Of a stretch of DNA of 64,000 nt, positions 18,312-26,083 are shown piece by piece. Positions within the stretch are counted from its first letter, which is position 1, and each line of letters starts with the position of its first letter. Below the pieces are notes generated by a model. It was given only the letters and a program-made list of their open reading frames with translations. It was not told where the DNA came from and did no database searches. The translations under genes were made by a program, and so were the position numbers. Source of the DNA: Actinomyces qiguomingii (GTDB lineage: Bacteria; Actinomycetota; Actinomycetes; Actinomycetales; Actinomycetaceae); the NCBI RefSeq assembly GCF_004102025.1, contig NZ_CP025228.1:682001-746000 (forward strand), read 5' to 3'.

Positions 18312-20249
18312 ATGCGCACAAGAACAATCAGGCGCCCGCGGCGTTCCCGCCTACTCGGGGCGGTTGCCGCGGCCGGAGTCGCGATCACGGGCCTGACCGC
18401 GGGTGCGGCCGCCGTCGCGGCTCCGACGGAGCCCCAGCCCTACGCCATCAGCTACTCCAACTTCGAGTCCAGTCAGCCGGACATGCCGTGGGCCCCACGC
18501 GGCGAGGGCGTGACCGCCACAACCACCAACGAGGTGCGGCGCAGTCCCTGGAACAGTCTGTACGTGACTGGCCGCACCCGGGCCTGGCACGGCCTGGAGA
18601 TCTCCATAGAAGAGTTCATGGAGGTCGGTCGGACCTATGACGTAACCGCCTGGGTACGGCTCCCGGATGGTGCGGCTTCCACCCGCGCCAAGCTCACCGC
18701 CGCCCAGGGCGACGGGCGGTATGTGGAGATCGCCCCGCCCACCGAGGTCGGTCAGGAGTGGGTGGAACTCACCGGCGGCTATTCGCCACCCGCGGGAGTC
18801 GGCGGGACCATCTACATAGAACTGGAGGACCCCACCGCTTCCTTCTACGTGGACGATGCCGCCATCACCGCCTACGCCTGCGGGCGCGGCCCGGTGGACG
18901 ACTCCGCCTCTCTGCTCGACGCTCTGCCCTACCCGGTGGGCGCAGCGGTTACGGCCAACACCGTCCAGGGCGATTCGCTGGAGCTGCTGAACCGGCACTT
19001 CAACCAGGTCACTCCTGAGAACTTCATGAAGCCGGAGGCCTGGTACAACGGCGACCACAGCTTCGTCACCGAGAACGCCGAGGCCGATGCCGTGATGGAC
19101 TGGGCGCAGGCGGGCGGCGGCCGGGTGTATGGGCATGTGCTCGTATGGCATTCTCAGACTCCGGAATGGATCTTCCAGCACGAGGACGGCACCTTTCTGT
19201 CGGGTGACTCCGAGGCGGACCGCGCCGAGCTGCGTGAGCGGATGCGCACCCACATCAACAATGTGGCCAAGTACCTGTCTGATAGGTACGGGTTGTTCGG
19301 CTCGGAGACGAACCCGCTGGTGGCCTTCGATGTCGTCAACGAGGTCATCACTGACGGCCCCTCACCCCAGACCGATGGGTTGCGCGACTCCTACTGGTAC
19401 CAGATCCTGGGCGAGGAGTTCATCGACGATGCCTTCATCTACGCCAACGAGGCCTTCAACTACACCTACGCAGCACCCGGCGCCGACCACCCGGTGACGC
19501 TGTTCATCAACGAGTACAACACCCAGTACGGCACCGATGCCTCCTCCAAGACCGGGCGCTACCATGCCCTGGTAGAGCGGCTGCTGGCGCGCGGCGTCCC
19601 GATCGACGGCGTCGGGCACCAATTCCACGCCTGGCTCGACGACGACGTCGAGGGCTTCGGTGCGGCCATGAGCGCCTTCGACGACCTGCCACTGGTGCAG
19701 GCGGTCACCGAACTGGACGTCCCCACCCGCACCGGCACGCCCGTCGACACCCAGACGCTGCTGGACCAGGGCCGCTTCTACCAGCGTCTGTTCCAGATTT
19801 TCGCGGAGCAGGACGCCAAGCGGGACCTGTTCTCGGTGACGCTGTGGGGCCTGGTCGACTCCGGCTCCTGGCGCTTCTACGAGGGCGACCCGCTGCTGTT
19901 CGACCCGTACTACCGCGGCAAGTGGGCGTACGCGGCAGCTGTTGGCCAGGAGATTCCGGCGACGCCGCAGGAGTGCAGCGTTCCCGAGCCCACTGCCCAG
20001 CCAACTCAGGAGCCGACGGCGCGCGCATCGGCGGCCCCCGCTCAGCCCTCCGCCCCGGCCGCATCGAGTGTCGGTGGTGCGACCTCGAGGACGTCAACTG
20101 CGACCCCGGTGGTGGGCGTGGCGCCGTCGCCGAAGGCCGGCACGGGCCCACTGGCGCGTACCGGCGCCGGAATCCTGGCGCTGCCAGCGGCGGCCCTGCT
20201 GCTACTCACAGGAGCGGTGGCGTTGCGGGCTAGGCGCCGACTGGCCTGA
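18312..20249 (+). CDS. Secreted, wall-anchored endo-beta-1,4-xylanase (CBM22-GH10)
   Basis: It cleaves the xylan backbone outside the cell. Domain order over 645 residues: signal peptide (1-36), a CBM22/CBM4_9-type beta-sandwich (about 45-190), a GH10 barrel (about 195-560), a Pro/Ala/Thr linker, then a sorting signal of LARTG (614-618), a hydrophobic stretch and a basic tail. GH10 motifs include VTPENFMKPEAW, YGHVLVWHSQTPEW, acid/base E344 (DVVNE) and nucleophile E467 (TELDV). LAxTG-type signals are recognised by class E sortases of actinobacteria, so the enzyme should be covalently attached to peptidoglycan. AAGGAGA precedes the ATG. It is apparently monocistronic, with a strong terminator hairpin about 75 bp after the stop. 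Confidence 0.95.
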   Translation: MRTRTIRRPRRSRLLGAVAAAGVAITGLTAGAAAVAAPTEPQPYAISYSNFESSQPDMPWAPRGEGVTATTTNEVRRSPWNSLYVTGRTRAWHGLEISIEEFMEVGRTYDVTAWVRLPDGAASTRAKLTAAQGDGRYVEIAPPTEVGQEWVELTGGYSPPAGVGGTIYIELEDPTASFYVDDAAITAYACGRGPVDDSASLLDALPYPVGAAVTANTVQGDSLELLNRHFNQVTPENFMKPEAWYNGDHSFVTENAEADAVMDWAQAGGGRVYGHVLVWHSQTPEWIFQHEDGTFLSGDSEADRAELRERMRTHINNVAKYLSDRYGLFGSETNPLVAFDVVNEVITDGPSPQTDGLRDSYWYQILGEEFIDDAFIYANEAFNYTYAAPGADHPVTLFINEYNTQYGTDASSKTGRYHALVERLLARGVPIDGVGHQFHAWLDDDVEGFGAAMSAFDDLPLVQAVTELDVPTRTGTPVDTQTLLDQGRFYQRLFQIFAEQDAKRDLFSVTLWGLVDSGSWRFYEGDPLLFDPYYRGKWAYAAAVGQEIPATPQECSVPEPTAQPTQEPTARASAAPAQPSAPAASSVGGATSRTSTATPVVGVAPSPKAGTGPLARTGAGILALPAAALLLLTGAVALRARRRLA

Positions 20250-20321
20250 GACGCCCGTGACCGGGGCGGTACACCCCGGTTGCGGGTGGTGACGGCGGGG
20301 GACGCTACTGGCCATCACCGC

Positions 20322-20355
20322 GGGAGGGTGCGATGGGACGCCGTCGCACCCTCCC
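20322..20355 (+). terminator. Strong hairpin between convergent genes
   Basis: GGGAGGGTGCGA (20322-20333) pairs perfectly with TCGCACCCTCCC (20344-20355) across a 10-nt loop. It lies between the xylanase and the convergent LacI gene and may terminate both. The remaining 20250-20522 sequence shows no gene. Confidence 0.7.
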
Positions 20356-20522
20356 GTCGTATTTCGGCTGGAGCGCCGTGCTCGTGTCCCAGGACCCGTT
20401 GGCGCGGGCTTCAGGGACGGGGACCTGATCCCGCCCTCGGGTGCGGGATAGGCCGTCTCAGGGCCGACCGGAACACGCCACCAATCGCCGCCCCCAAACA
20501 CTGAACTGCTGGTGCCGGGGAG

Positions 20523-21629
20523 TCAATCGACCGAACAGGTGTTAAGGGGTGGCGCGGTGGAGTCACGCACTACGAGGCTGGTGGCCAGTTCGATGGGAGA
20601 CAGGGCGCGGGAGCCGCGTGAGGTGGCCAGGCGGATGAGGGTGCGCATGGCCTCGGCGCCGATGTCGACCAGGGGTTGGTTAACGGTGGTCAGGCGTGGG
20701 GAGCAGACCGTGGCGGTCAGGGTGTCGTCGAAGCCGACAACCGACAGGTCCTCGGGCACGCGCAGGTCACGGCGCCGGGCGGCCTCGATCACGCCGACTG
20801 CGGCGGCGTCGCAGCAGGCGATGACGGCGGTGGGCGGCACCGGGAGGTCCAGAAGATCCCCGCCGTGGAGGACACCGGATTCGTAGTCGAAACGGCCGGT
20901 GCGCACCAGCTCGGGATCGCACTCGATACCCGCGGTGGCCAGAGCGCTGCGGTAACCGGCCAGCCGCTCGCCCGCGGGGATGGAACCAGTGGGGCCGGTG
21001 ATGATGCCGATGCGGCGGTGTCCCAGGTCGAGCAGATGCGTTACGGCCTGCCCGCCACCGCGGTGGTTGGTGGCGCCAATTGATGAGGTGCCCGCGGGCA
21101 CCGCGCTGGCCGGGTCAACCGCCACCAGAGGAATCCCGTGCTTCTCGGCCGCCTGGACCATCGCCGCGGTGACACCGGTGGTTACCAGCACGACCCCGTA
21201 GGAGGATGGCAGCACCTCCAGCACACTGTGCTCCCACGCCTGGCGGTGTGCCTCATCCAACTGGTCCATCGCCGAACCAATGTGCCGGACTCGCAGCCAG
21301 ACGCCGTCGAGCTCGGCCTCCTCCAGCAGTCCCCGCAGCACGTGGGCGGCGTACTGGGTGTCTACGGTGTCGAATACCGCCGTCACCGGGCGCGCGATCC
21401 GGTCTTCGGCGCCTCCGGGCAGGGTGGTTACTGGGGTGCGATACCCGAGTTCGCGCGCGGCGGCGAGCACGGCCGTGCGTGTGGGTGCGGAGATGACGGG
21501 ATCGGCCCGCAGCGCCTTGGAGACGGTGGCCACGGAGACTCCCGCACGGGCGGCGACGGCGGCCTGCGTAGGACTGGATGAGCGCGGTCTGGACACGGGA
21601 CCTCCCGGGAGCGGAGCGATAGATTTCAT
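20523..21629 (-). CDS. LacI-family regulator, BxlR-like
   Basis: A 368-residue repressor with the HTH TQAAVAARAGVSVATVSKAL near residue 21 and a sugar-binding domain ending in VVRDSTAPP. It is divergent from the ABC importer and GH120 operon that starts at 21840. It is similar throughout to the regulator at 6400-7446, including the region after the HTH (AVFDTVDTQYAAHVL versus IVFDSLDTYYTNRVL), so the two probably read related operators. Streptomyces BxlR, which controls a comparable xylobiose operon, binds CGAA-N-TTCG-type sites, and such a dyad lies in the gap. The start at 21629 is the first ATG; a GTG 11 codons later is possible. Confidence 0.87.
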   Translation of the reverse strand: MKSIAPLPGGPVSRPRSSSPTQAAVAARAGVSVATVSKALRADPVISAPTRTAVLAAARELGYRTPVTTLPGGAEDRIARPVTAVFDTVDTQYAAHVLRGLLEEAELDGVWLRVRHIGSAMDQLDEAHRQAWEHSVLEVLPSSYGVVLVTTGVTAAMVQAAEKHGIPLVAVDPASAVPAGTSSIGATNHRGGGQAVTHLLDLGHRRIGIITGPTGSIPAGERLAGYRSALATAGIECDPELVRTGRFDYESGVLHGGDLLDLPVPPTAVIACCDAAAVGVIEAARRRDLRVPEDLSVVGFDDTLTATVCSPRLTTVNQPLVDIGAEAMRTLIRLATSRGSRALSPIELATSLVVRDSTAPPLNTCSVD

Positions 21630-21702
21630 TTAGTTTCGCACCGACGGGCGTCGCTTGCGATGGCCGTCATGTGATTGTGATCAGTTGCGCCCTTCTTCGG
21701 CG

Positions 21703-21766
21703 TTGATTCGGGGCAATGTGACGGGGTAGCATCGGTTTGTCGGTGAAACAAACGAAAATGTTTTCG
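21703..21766 (+). promoter_or_regulatory. Promoter and dyad operator of the xylooligosaccharide operon
   Basis: TTGATT (21703-21708) and TAGCAT (21727-21732) are 18 bp apart. The dyad CGAAAATGTTTTCG (21753-21766) lies about 20 bp downstream of the -10, a blocking position, and is similar to the one at 9386-9399. Confidence 0.62.
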
Positions 21767-21839
21767 CCGAGTGGACGCTGTTGTCCGCTCCTGTGGCGTG
21801 GCATCGCTGCCGCGCCGACTCGCCTCGAGAGGAACAACC

Positions 21840-23147
21840 ATGTACCAGCTGAAGATTTCGCGTCGGCGGATGACCACGGGCATGCTCGCTGCGGGTGCAG
21901 CCTCACTTCTGGCCGCCTGCGGCAACCGCCCTGGAGGCGCGTCTTCCGCAGGGGGCGGTGCCACTGCCTGGGTGCTGACCGGTGGCCCGGAACAGACCTT
22001 CCGCGACTCCTTCGAGCGTTGGAACACCGCCTACTCCGAGCGGCAGATCGCCACCGAGTGGTTCGCCAATGATGCCTACAAGGAGAAGATCCGCACCGCC
22101 GTCGGTGCCGGCAATGCACCGACTCTGCTGTACAACTGGGCCGGCGGCACGCTGGCGGACTATGTCGCCAACGAGCAGGTGATCGACCTTACCGAATCCA
22201 CCGTCACGGCGCAGGAACGCATCGTCCCCTCGCTGCTGGATCCCGGCAAGATCGACGGCAAGGTCTATGCCCTGCCCAATAACAATGCTCAGCCGGTGAT
22301 GCTCTACTACTCCAAGCCTGCCTTCGAGGCCATCGGCGCGCAGCCGCCGACCACCTGGGACGAGCTGATGAGGCTGGTCCCCGAGTTCACCGCCGCCGGG
22401 TACATCCCCTTCGCCGAGGCCGGCTCCTCCCAGTGGCCCTACCTGATGTGGATCGAATACCTGACCGACCGCATCGGTGGCCCAGAACCCTTCGCCAAGA
22501 TTGTCGCCGGTGAACCAGACGCCTGGTCCGACCCGGCGATCACCGGGGCCCTGGAGAAGATTCAGGAGTTGGTCAGGGCCGGCGGCTTCGGAGACTCCTA
22601 TGGCTCGGTCGACGCCGACTCCGGTGCTGACATCGCCCTCATTCACACCGGCAAGGCGGCCATGATCCTCCAGGGCTCCTGGGTCTACGCCAACTTCCTC
22701 ACCGATGCCCCTGACTTCATGAGCGCCGGCAACCTCGGCTACATGGACTTCCCCTCGGTGGCCGGCGGCACCGGCGATCTGACCAATATCGTCGGCAACC
22801 CCGCCAACTACTGGTCGATTTCCGCTAGCGGCTCTCAGGAGGTGCAGCAGATCGCCATCGACTACCTCAATGAGGAGCTCTACAACGAGGACTATATAGA
22901 AGCGCTCGTGGCAGGAGGCACCATTCCGGCGGCGCTGGACGCCGATGCGGCCATTGCCGCCTCTGAACACGCCGAGTACCTCGCCTATGGCTATGACATG
23001 GTGAAGAACGCCGGGAGCTTCACCCAGTCGTGGGACCAGGCGCTGTCCTCTGCCGCGGCGCAAGAACTGCTCACCAACCTCTCCCAGATCTTCCTACTGC
23101 AGATCGATCCCGAACAGTTCGTCACCAATATGAACGCGACCCTGTGA
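21840..23147 (+). CDS. Sugar ABC transporter solute-binding lipoprotein (CUT1)
   Basis: This 435-residue extracytoplasmic binding protein has a twin-arginine-like start (ISRRRMTTG) and a lipobox LLAAC, so it is a lipid-anchored, probably Tat-exported, binding protein. The body is a MalE/BxlE-like fold with PTTWDELMRLVPEF and the usual C-terminal region. The ATG at 21840 follows GAGGAAC; an open frame extends upstream but lacks a signal. It heads an operon of two permeases, a dehydrogenase and GH120 beta-xylosidase, which suggests xylobiose or longer xylooligosaccharides as ligand. Confidence 0.88.
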   Translation: MYQLKISRRRMTTGMLAAGAASLLAACGNRPGGASSAGGGATAWVLTGGPEQTFRDSFERWNTAYSERQIATEWFANDAYKEKIRTAVGAGNAPTLLYNWAGGTLADYVANEQVIDLTESTVTAQERIVPSLLDPGKIDGKVYALPNNNAQPVMLYYSKPAFEAIGAQPPTTWDELMRLVPEFTAAGYIPFAEAGSSQWPYLMWIEYLTDRIGGPEPFAKIVAGEPDAWSDPAITGALEKIQELVRAGGFGDSYGSVDADSGADIALIHTGKAAMILQGSWVYANFLTDAPDFMSAGNLGYMDFPSVAGGTGDLTNIVGNPANYWSISASGSQEVQQIAIDYLNEELYNEDYIEALVAGGTIPAALDADAAIAASEHAEYLAYGYDMVKNAGSFTQSWDQALSSAAAQELLTNLSQIFLLQIDPEQFVTNMNATL

Positions 23148-23186
23148 GGGTCCTCCGAGCCGCACATATGTCTTGCAGGATCGATC

Positions 23187-24122
23187 ATGACTAATCCCAT
23201 TGCCCGCCGACCAGCAGCGGGTCGGGTCCGCAAATCGGGCGGACGCGGCGTAGGGGCCGGACCCTCGGCCTGGTACGCCGCTCCGGCGCTCGTCTTCTTC
23301 GGCTTCTTCGCCCTGGTGCCGCTCATCGGCGTATTCGTACTGTCCTTCATGAACTGGGACGGCCTGGGGGAGCTGTCCTTGGCCGGGGCGGGCAACTGGA
23401 CCCGGATGCTCGGTAACGCCACCACTCAGCACGCGATCGTCCTGACCCTGATCATGACGGTCATGTGCTGGGTCATCCAGACCCCGATCAGCCTGCTGCT
23501 GGGCGTATTCATGGCCGGACAGCAGCGCTACCGCGCCGTGCTGGCGGTGCTCTACTTCCTGCCGCTGCTGTTCAGCGCCACCGCGGTGGGCATCGCCTTC
23601 ACTGCACTGCTGGACCCCAACTTCGGCATGTCAAGGGCCTTCGGACTCGACTTCCTGTCCCGGGACTTCCTGGGGAATCCGAGCCTGGCACTGCCGACAA
23701 TCATGGTGGTCATCGCCTGGTGCTTCGTCCCCTTCCACTCCCTGCTCTACCAGGGCGCCGCCCGCCAAATCCCGGCCAGTATTTACGAGGCGGCAATGAT
23801 CGACGGGGCCAGTAGGGTGCAGAACTTCTTCTACATAACCCTGCCGCAGCTGCGGAACACGATCATCACCTCCTCCACCCTGATGATCACCGGCTCTCTG
23901 ACCTACTTCGACCTGATCTTCGTGATGACGGCCGGCGGGCCGGGCAATGCCACGCGCGTACTGCCTCTGGACATGTACCTGACCGGATTCCGCTCCTACA
24001 ACATGGGTGGGGCCAGCGTGATCGGCGTGATCCTGGTGGTCGTCGGCCTGCTGATCGCCTGGCTGCTGAACCACGTCTCCGGCAGCTCGAAAATGGAGAG
24101 CGACATGGAAGGAGCGTTGTGA
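23187..24122 (+). CDS. ABC sugar permease, MalF type
   Basis: Membrane subunit of the preceding importer: 311 residues, a short Arg/Gly-rich cytoplasmic N-terminus, six predicted membrane helices and an EAA loop (YEAAMIDGASRVQNFFYITLPQ). The stop overlaps the next gene's ATG by one base (TGATG). Specificity comes from the binding protein; the operon context suggests xylooligosaccharides. The ATPase is not in this operon. Confidence 0.9.
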   Translation: MTNPIARRPAAGRVRKSGGRGVGAGPSAWYAAPALVFFGFFALVPLIGVFVLSFMNWDGLGELSLAGAGNWTRMLGNATTQHAIVLTLIMTVMCWVIQTPISLLLGVFMAGQQRYRAVLAVLYFLPLLFSATAVGIAFTALLDPNFGMSRAFGLDFLSRDFLGNPSLALPTIMVVIAWCFVPFHSLLYQGAARQIPASIYEAAMIDGASRVQNFFYITLPQLRNTIITSSTLMITGSLTYFDLIFVMTAGGPGNATRVLPLDMYLTGFRSYNMGGASVIGVILVVVGLLIAWLLNHVSGSSKMESDMEGAL

Positions 24123-24955
24123 TGCGGCTCTTCCGCGGGGGCGTGCGCCCCAACCTGATCGGCGGACTATTCGGCTGGATCTGGCTGGCGATCGCCGTCG
24201 TCCCGATCTACTACATCATTGTCACGAGTCTGCGCACCCAGGCCGACTATTACGTCGAGAACCCGCTGTCTGTGCCGACCAACCCGACGCTGGACGCGTA
24301 TATCCAGGTCTTCGCGAATGATTTCTGGACCTACTTCTTGAACTCGGTCATCGTGACGGTGGCGACGGTCGCCGCAATCCTCGTCGTGTCCTTCATGGCC
24401 GCCTATGTGATCGTGCGCAGTCGCACCGCCTTCTCCAATCGGATCTTCTCCCTGTTCCTGCTGGGAATCGCCATTCCGATCCAGGCCACGATCGTGCCGG
24501 TTTACTACCTGATCGTGCAGCTGGGCCTGTATGACACCCTGTGGGCCCTGATACTGCCCTCGGTCGCCTTCGCCATCCCCATCTCGGTGCTTATCCTGAC
24601 CAACTTCCTGCGGGATGTGCCCCGGGAGCTGTTCGAATCGATGAAGGTCGACGGCGCCACCGACTGGCAGATGCTCTGGCGCCTGGCCGCTCCCATGTGC
24701 CGGCCCGCATTGGTGACCGTGGCCATCTATGACGCCCTCAACGTGTGGAACGGCTTCCTGTTCCCCCTGGTACTCACGCAAAGTGCCGACAAGCGCGTGC
24801 TGCCGCTATCGCTGTGGAACTTCCAGGGGGCCTTCTCCTCCAACACGCCCGCCATTCTCGCTGCCGTGGTGCTCTCGGCCCTACCGCTGATTGTTGCCTA
24901 CGCCTTCGGACGCCGACAGATGGTGGCCGGCCTGACCGCCGGCGTCGGCAAGTAA
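24122..24955 (+). CDS. ABC sugar permease, MalG type
   Basis: Second membrane subunit, 278 residues with six helices and an EAA loop (FESMKVDGATDWQMLWRLAAP). The ATG at 24122 is 7 nt after GAAGGAG; a GTG one codon earlier is also in frame. It overlaps the MalF-type gene by one base, so the two subunits are made in step. Confidence 0.9.
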   Translation: MRLFRGGVRPNLIGGLFGWIWLAIAVVPIYYIIVTSLRTQADYYVENPLSVPTNPTLDAYIQVFANDFWTYFLNSVIVTVATVAAILVVSFMAAYVIVRSRTAFSNRIFSLFLLGIAIPIQATIVPVYYLIVQLGLYDTLWALILPSVAFAIPISVLILTNFLRDVPRELFESMKVDGATDWQMLWRLAAPMCRPALVTVAIYDALNVWNGFLFPLVLTQSADKRVLPLSLWNFQGAFSSNTPAILAAVVLSALPLIVAYAFGRRQMVAGLTAGVGK

Positions 24956-24997
24956 TCGTCATCCCGAACCAAAGGTCCCAGCAGAAAAGAAAGAGAC

Positions 24998-26041
24998 ATG
25001 AACCAGAACCCACAGCCAACTGCCCTACCCGAAGCCATGCGCGCATCCGTACTGAAGGAGGTCGGCGTTGTCGTAATGGAGGAGCGGCCGGTGCCCACAC
25101 CGGATGCGGACCAGGTCCTGGTTCGCATAGAGTCCGTGGGCGTTTGCGGCTCCGACGTCCACTACTACCAGCGCGGGCGGATAGGAGACCACGTGGTACG
25201 TGGGCCCATTATCCTAGGTCACGAGTCAGCCGGCACCATTGTCGCCGTCGGCGCCGATGTTGATCCCTCCCGGGTGGGGCAGCGGGTCTCCATCGAGCCT
25301 CAACGCTGCTGCCGCGTGTGCAAGTACTGCAAACGGGGGGAGTACAACCTGTGCCCGCACATCGAGTTCTACGCCACCCCGCCGATCGACGGCAGCTTCG
25401 CCGAATACGCCCTCATCCAGGACGACTTCGCCCACGCCATTGGGCAGGACATGTCCTTCGACGCCGCAGCGCTGCTCGAGCCCTTGAGCGTAGGCATCGC
25501 CGCGGTGCGTAAGGCGCATACCGGCGTGGGCGACACCGTGCTGATTGCCGGTGCCGGACCCATCGGGGCCATCCTCGCCCAGGTCGCACGAGCATACGGA
25601 GCCAGTACCGTCGTCGTTACCGACCCTGTGGAACAGCGCCGCCGTACCGTCCTGAAGCTGGGGGCGACCGAGGCTTACGCACCCGGGGATGTCGCACTCG
25701 ACGGACGCACCTTCACTGCCTTCTTCGACGCCACCGGCGTGACCGCCGCCGTCGTCGATGGCATCAAGCGCGTGGAGCCGGGCGGCGCGGCGATCATCAT
25801 CGGCATGGGGGATGATGACATGCTCCTGCCAGTGGCATACATAACCAGCCACGAGGTCAATGTCACCGGCGTCTTCCGCTACAACAACACCTGGCCTACC
25901 GCCATCGAGCTCGTCACCTCCGGGAAGGTGGATCTCGACTCCCTGGCCACCGACCACTACGGCCTGGCCGACGCCGAGGTCCCGCTGCGGGGCAAGCCCG
26001 CCCCAACCACACTCAAGAGCATGGTCCATCCTCAGCGCTGA
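24998..26041 (+). CDS. Zinc-dependent polyol/sugar dehydrogenase (MDR family, xylitol-dehydrogenase-like)
   Basis: A 347-residue medium-chain dehydrogenase. The catalytic zinc ligands are the Cys of GVCGSD and the His/Glu of GHES; a structural zinc lobe has the spacing C-x2-C-x2-C-x7-C (CRVCKYCKRGEYNLC). The Rossmann motif GAGPIG is followed by an aspartate in VVTDPVEQ, which usually favours NAD over NADP. It resembles xylitol, sorbitol or arabinitol dehydrogenases. Its place between an oligosaccharide importer and a beta-xylosidase is unusual, since XylAB does not need it; it might process a pentitol or an oxidised xylose end. The substrate is not evident from sequence. Confidence 0.8.
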   Translation: MNQNPQPTALPEAMRASVLKEVGVVVMEERPVPTPDADQVLVRIESVGVCGSDVHYYQRGRIGDHVVRGPIILGHESAGTIVAVGADVDPSRVGQRVSIEPQRCCRVCKYCKRGEYNLCPHIEFYATPPIDGSFAEYALIQDDFAHAIGQDMSFDAAALLEPLSVGIAAVRKAHTGVGDTVLIAGAGPIGAILAQVARAYGASTVVVTDPVEQRRRTVLKLGATEAYAPGDVALDGRTFTAFFDATGVTAAVVDGIKRVEPGGAAIIIGMGDDDMLLPVAYITSHEVNVTGVFRYNNTWPTAIELVTSGKVDLDSLATDHYGLADAEVPLRGKPAPTTLKSMVHPQR

Positions 26042-26083
26042 GGCGCGTCGCCACCGCACACAACCACAGAAACGAGCGCATAC

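Noticed and set aside
24959..24997. Riboswitch or leader RNA before the dehydrogenase gene
   Set aside because: The gap is only 42 bp within an operon and shows no stable structure.
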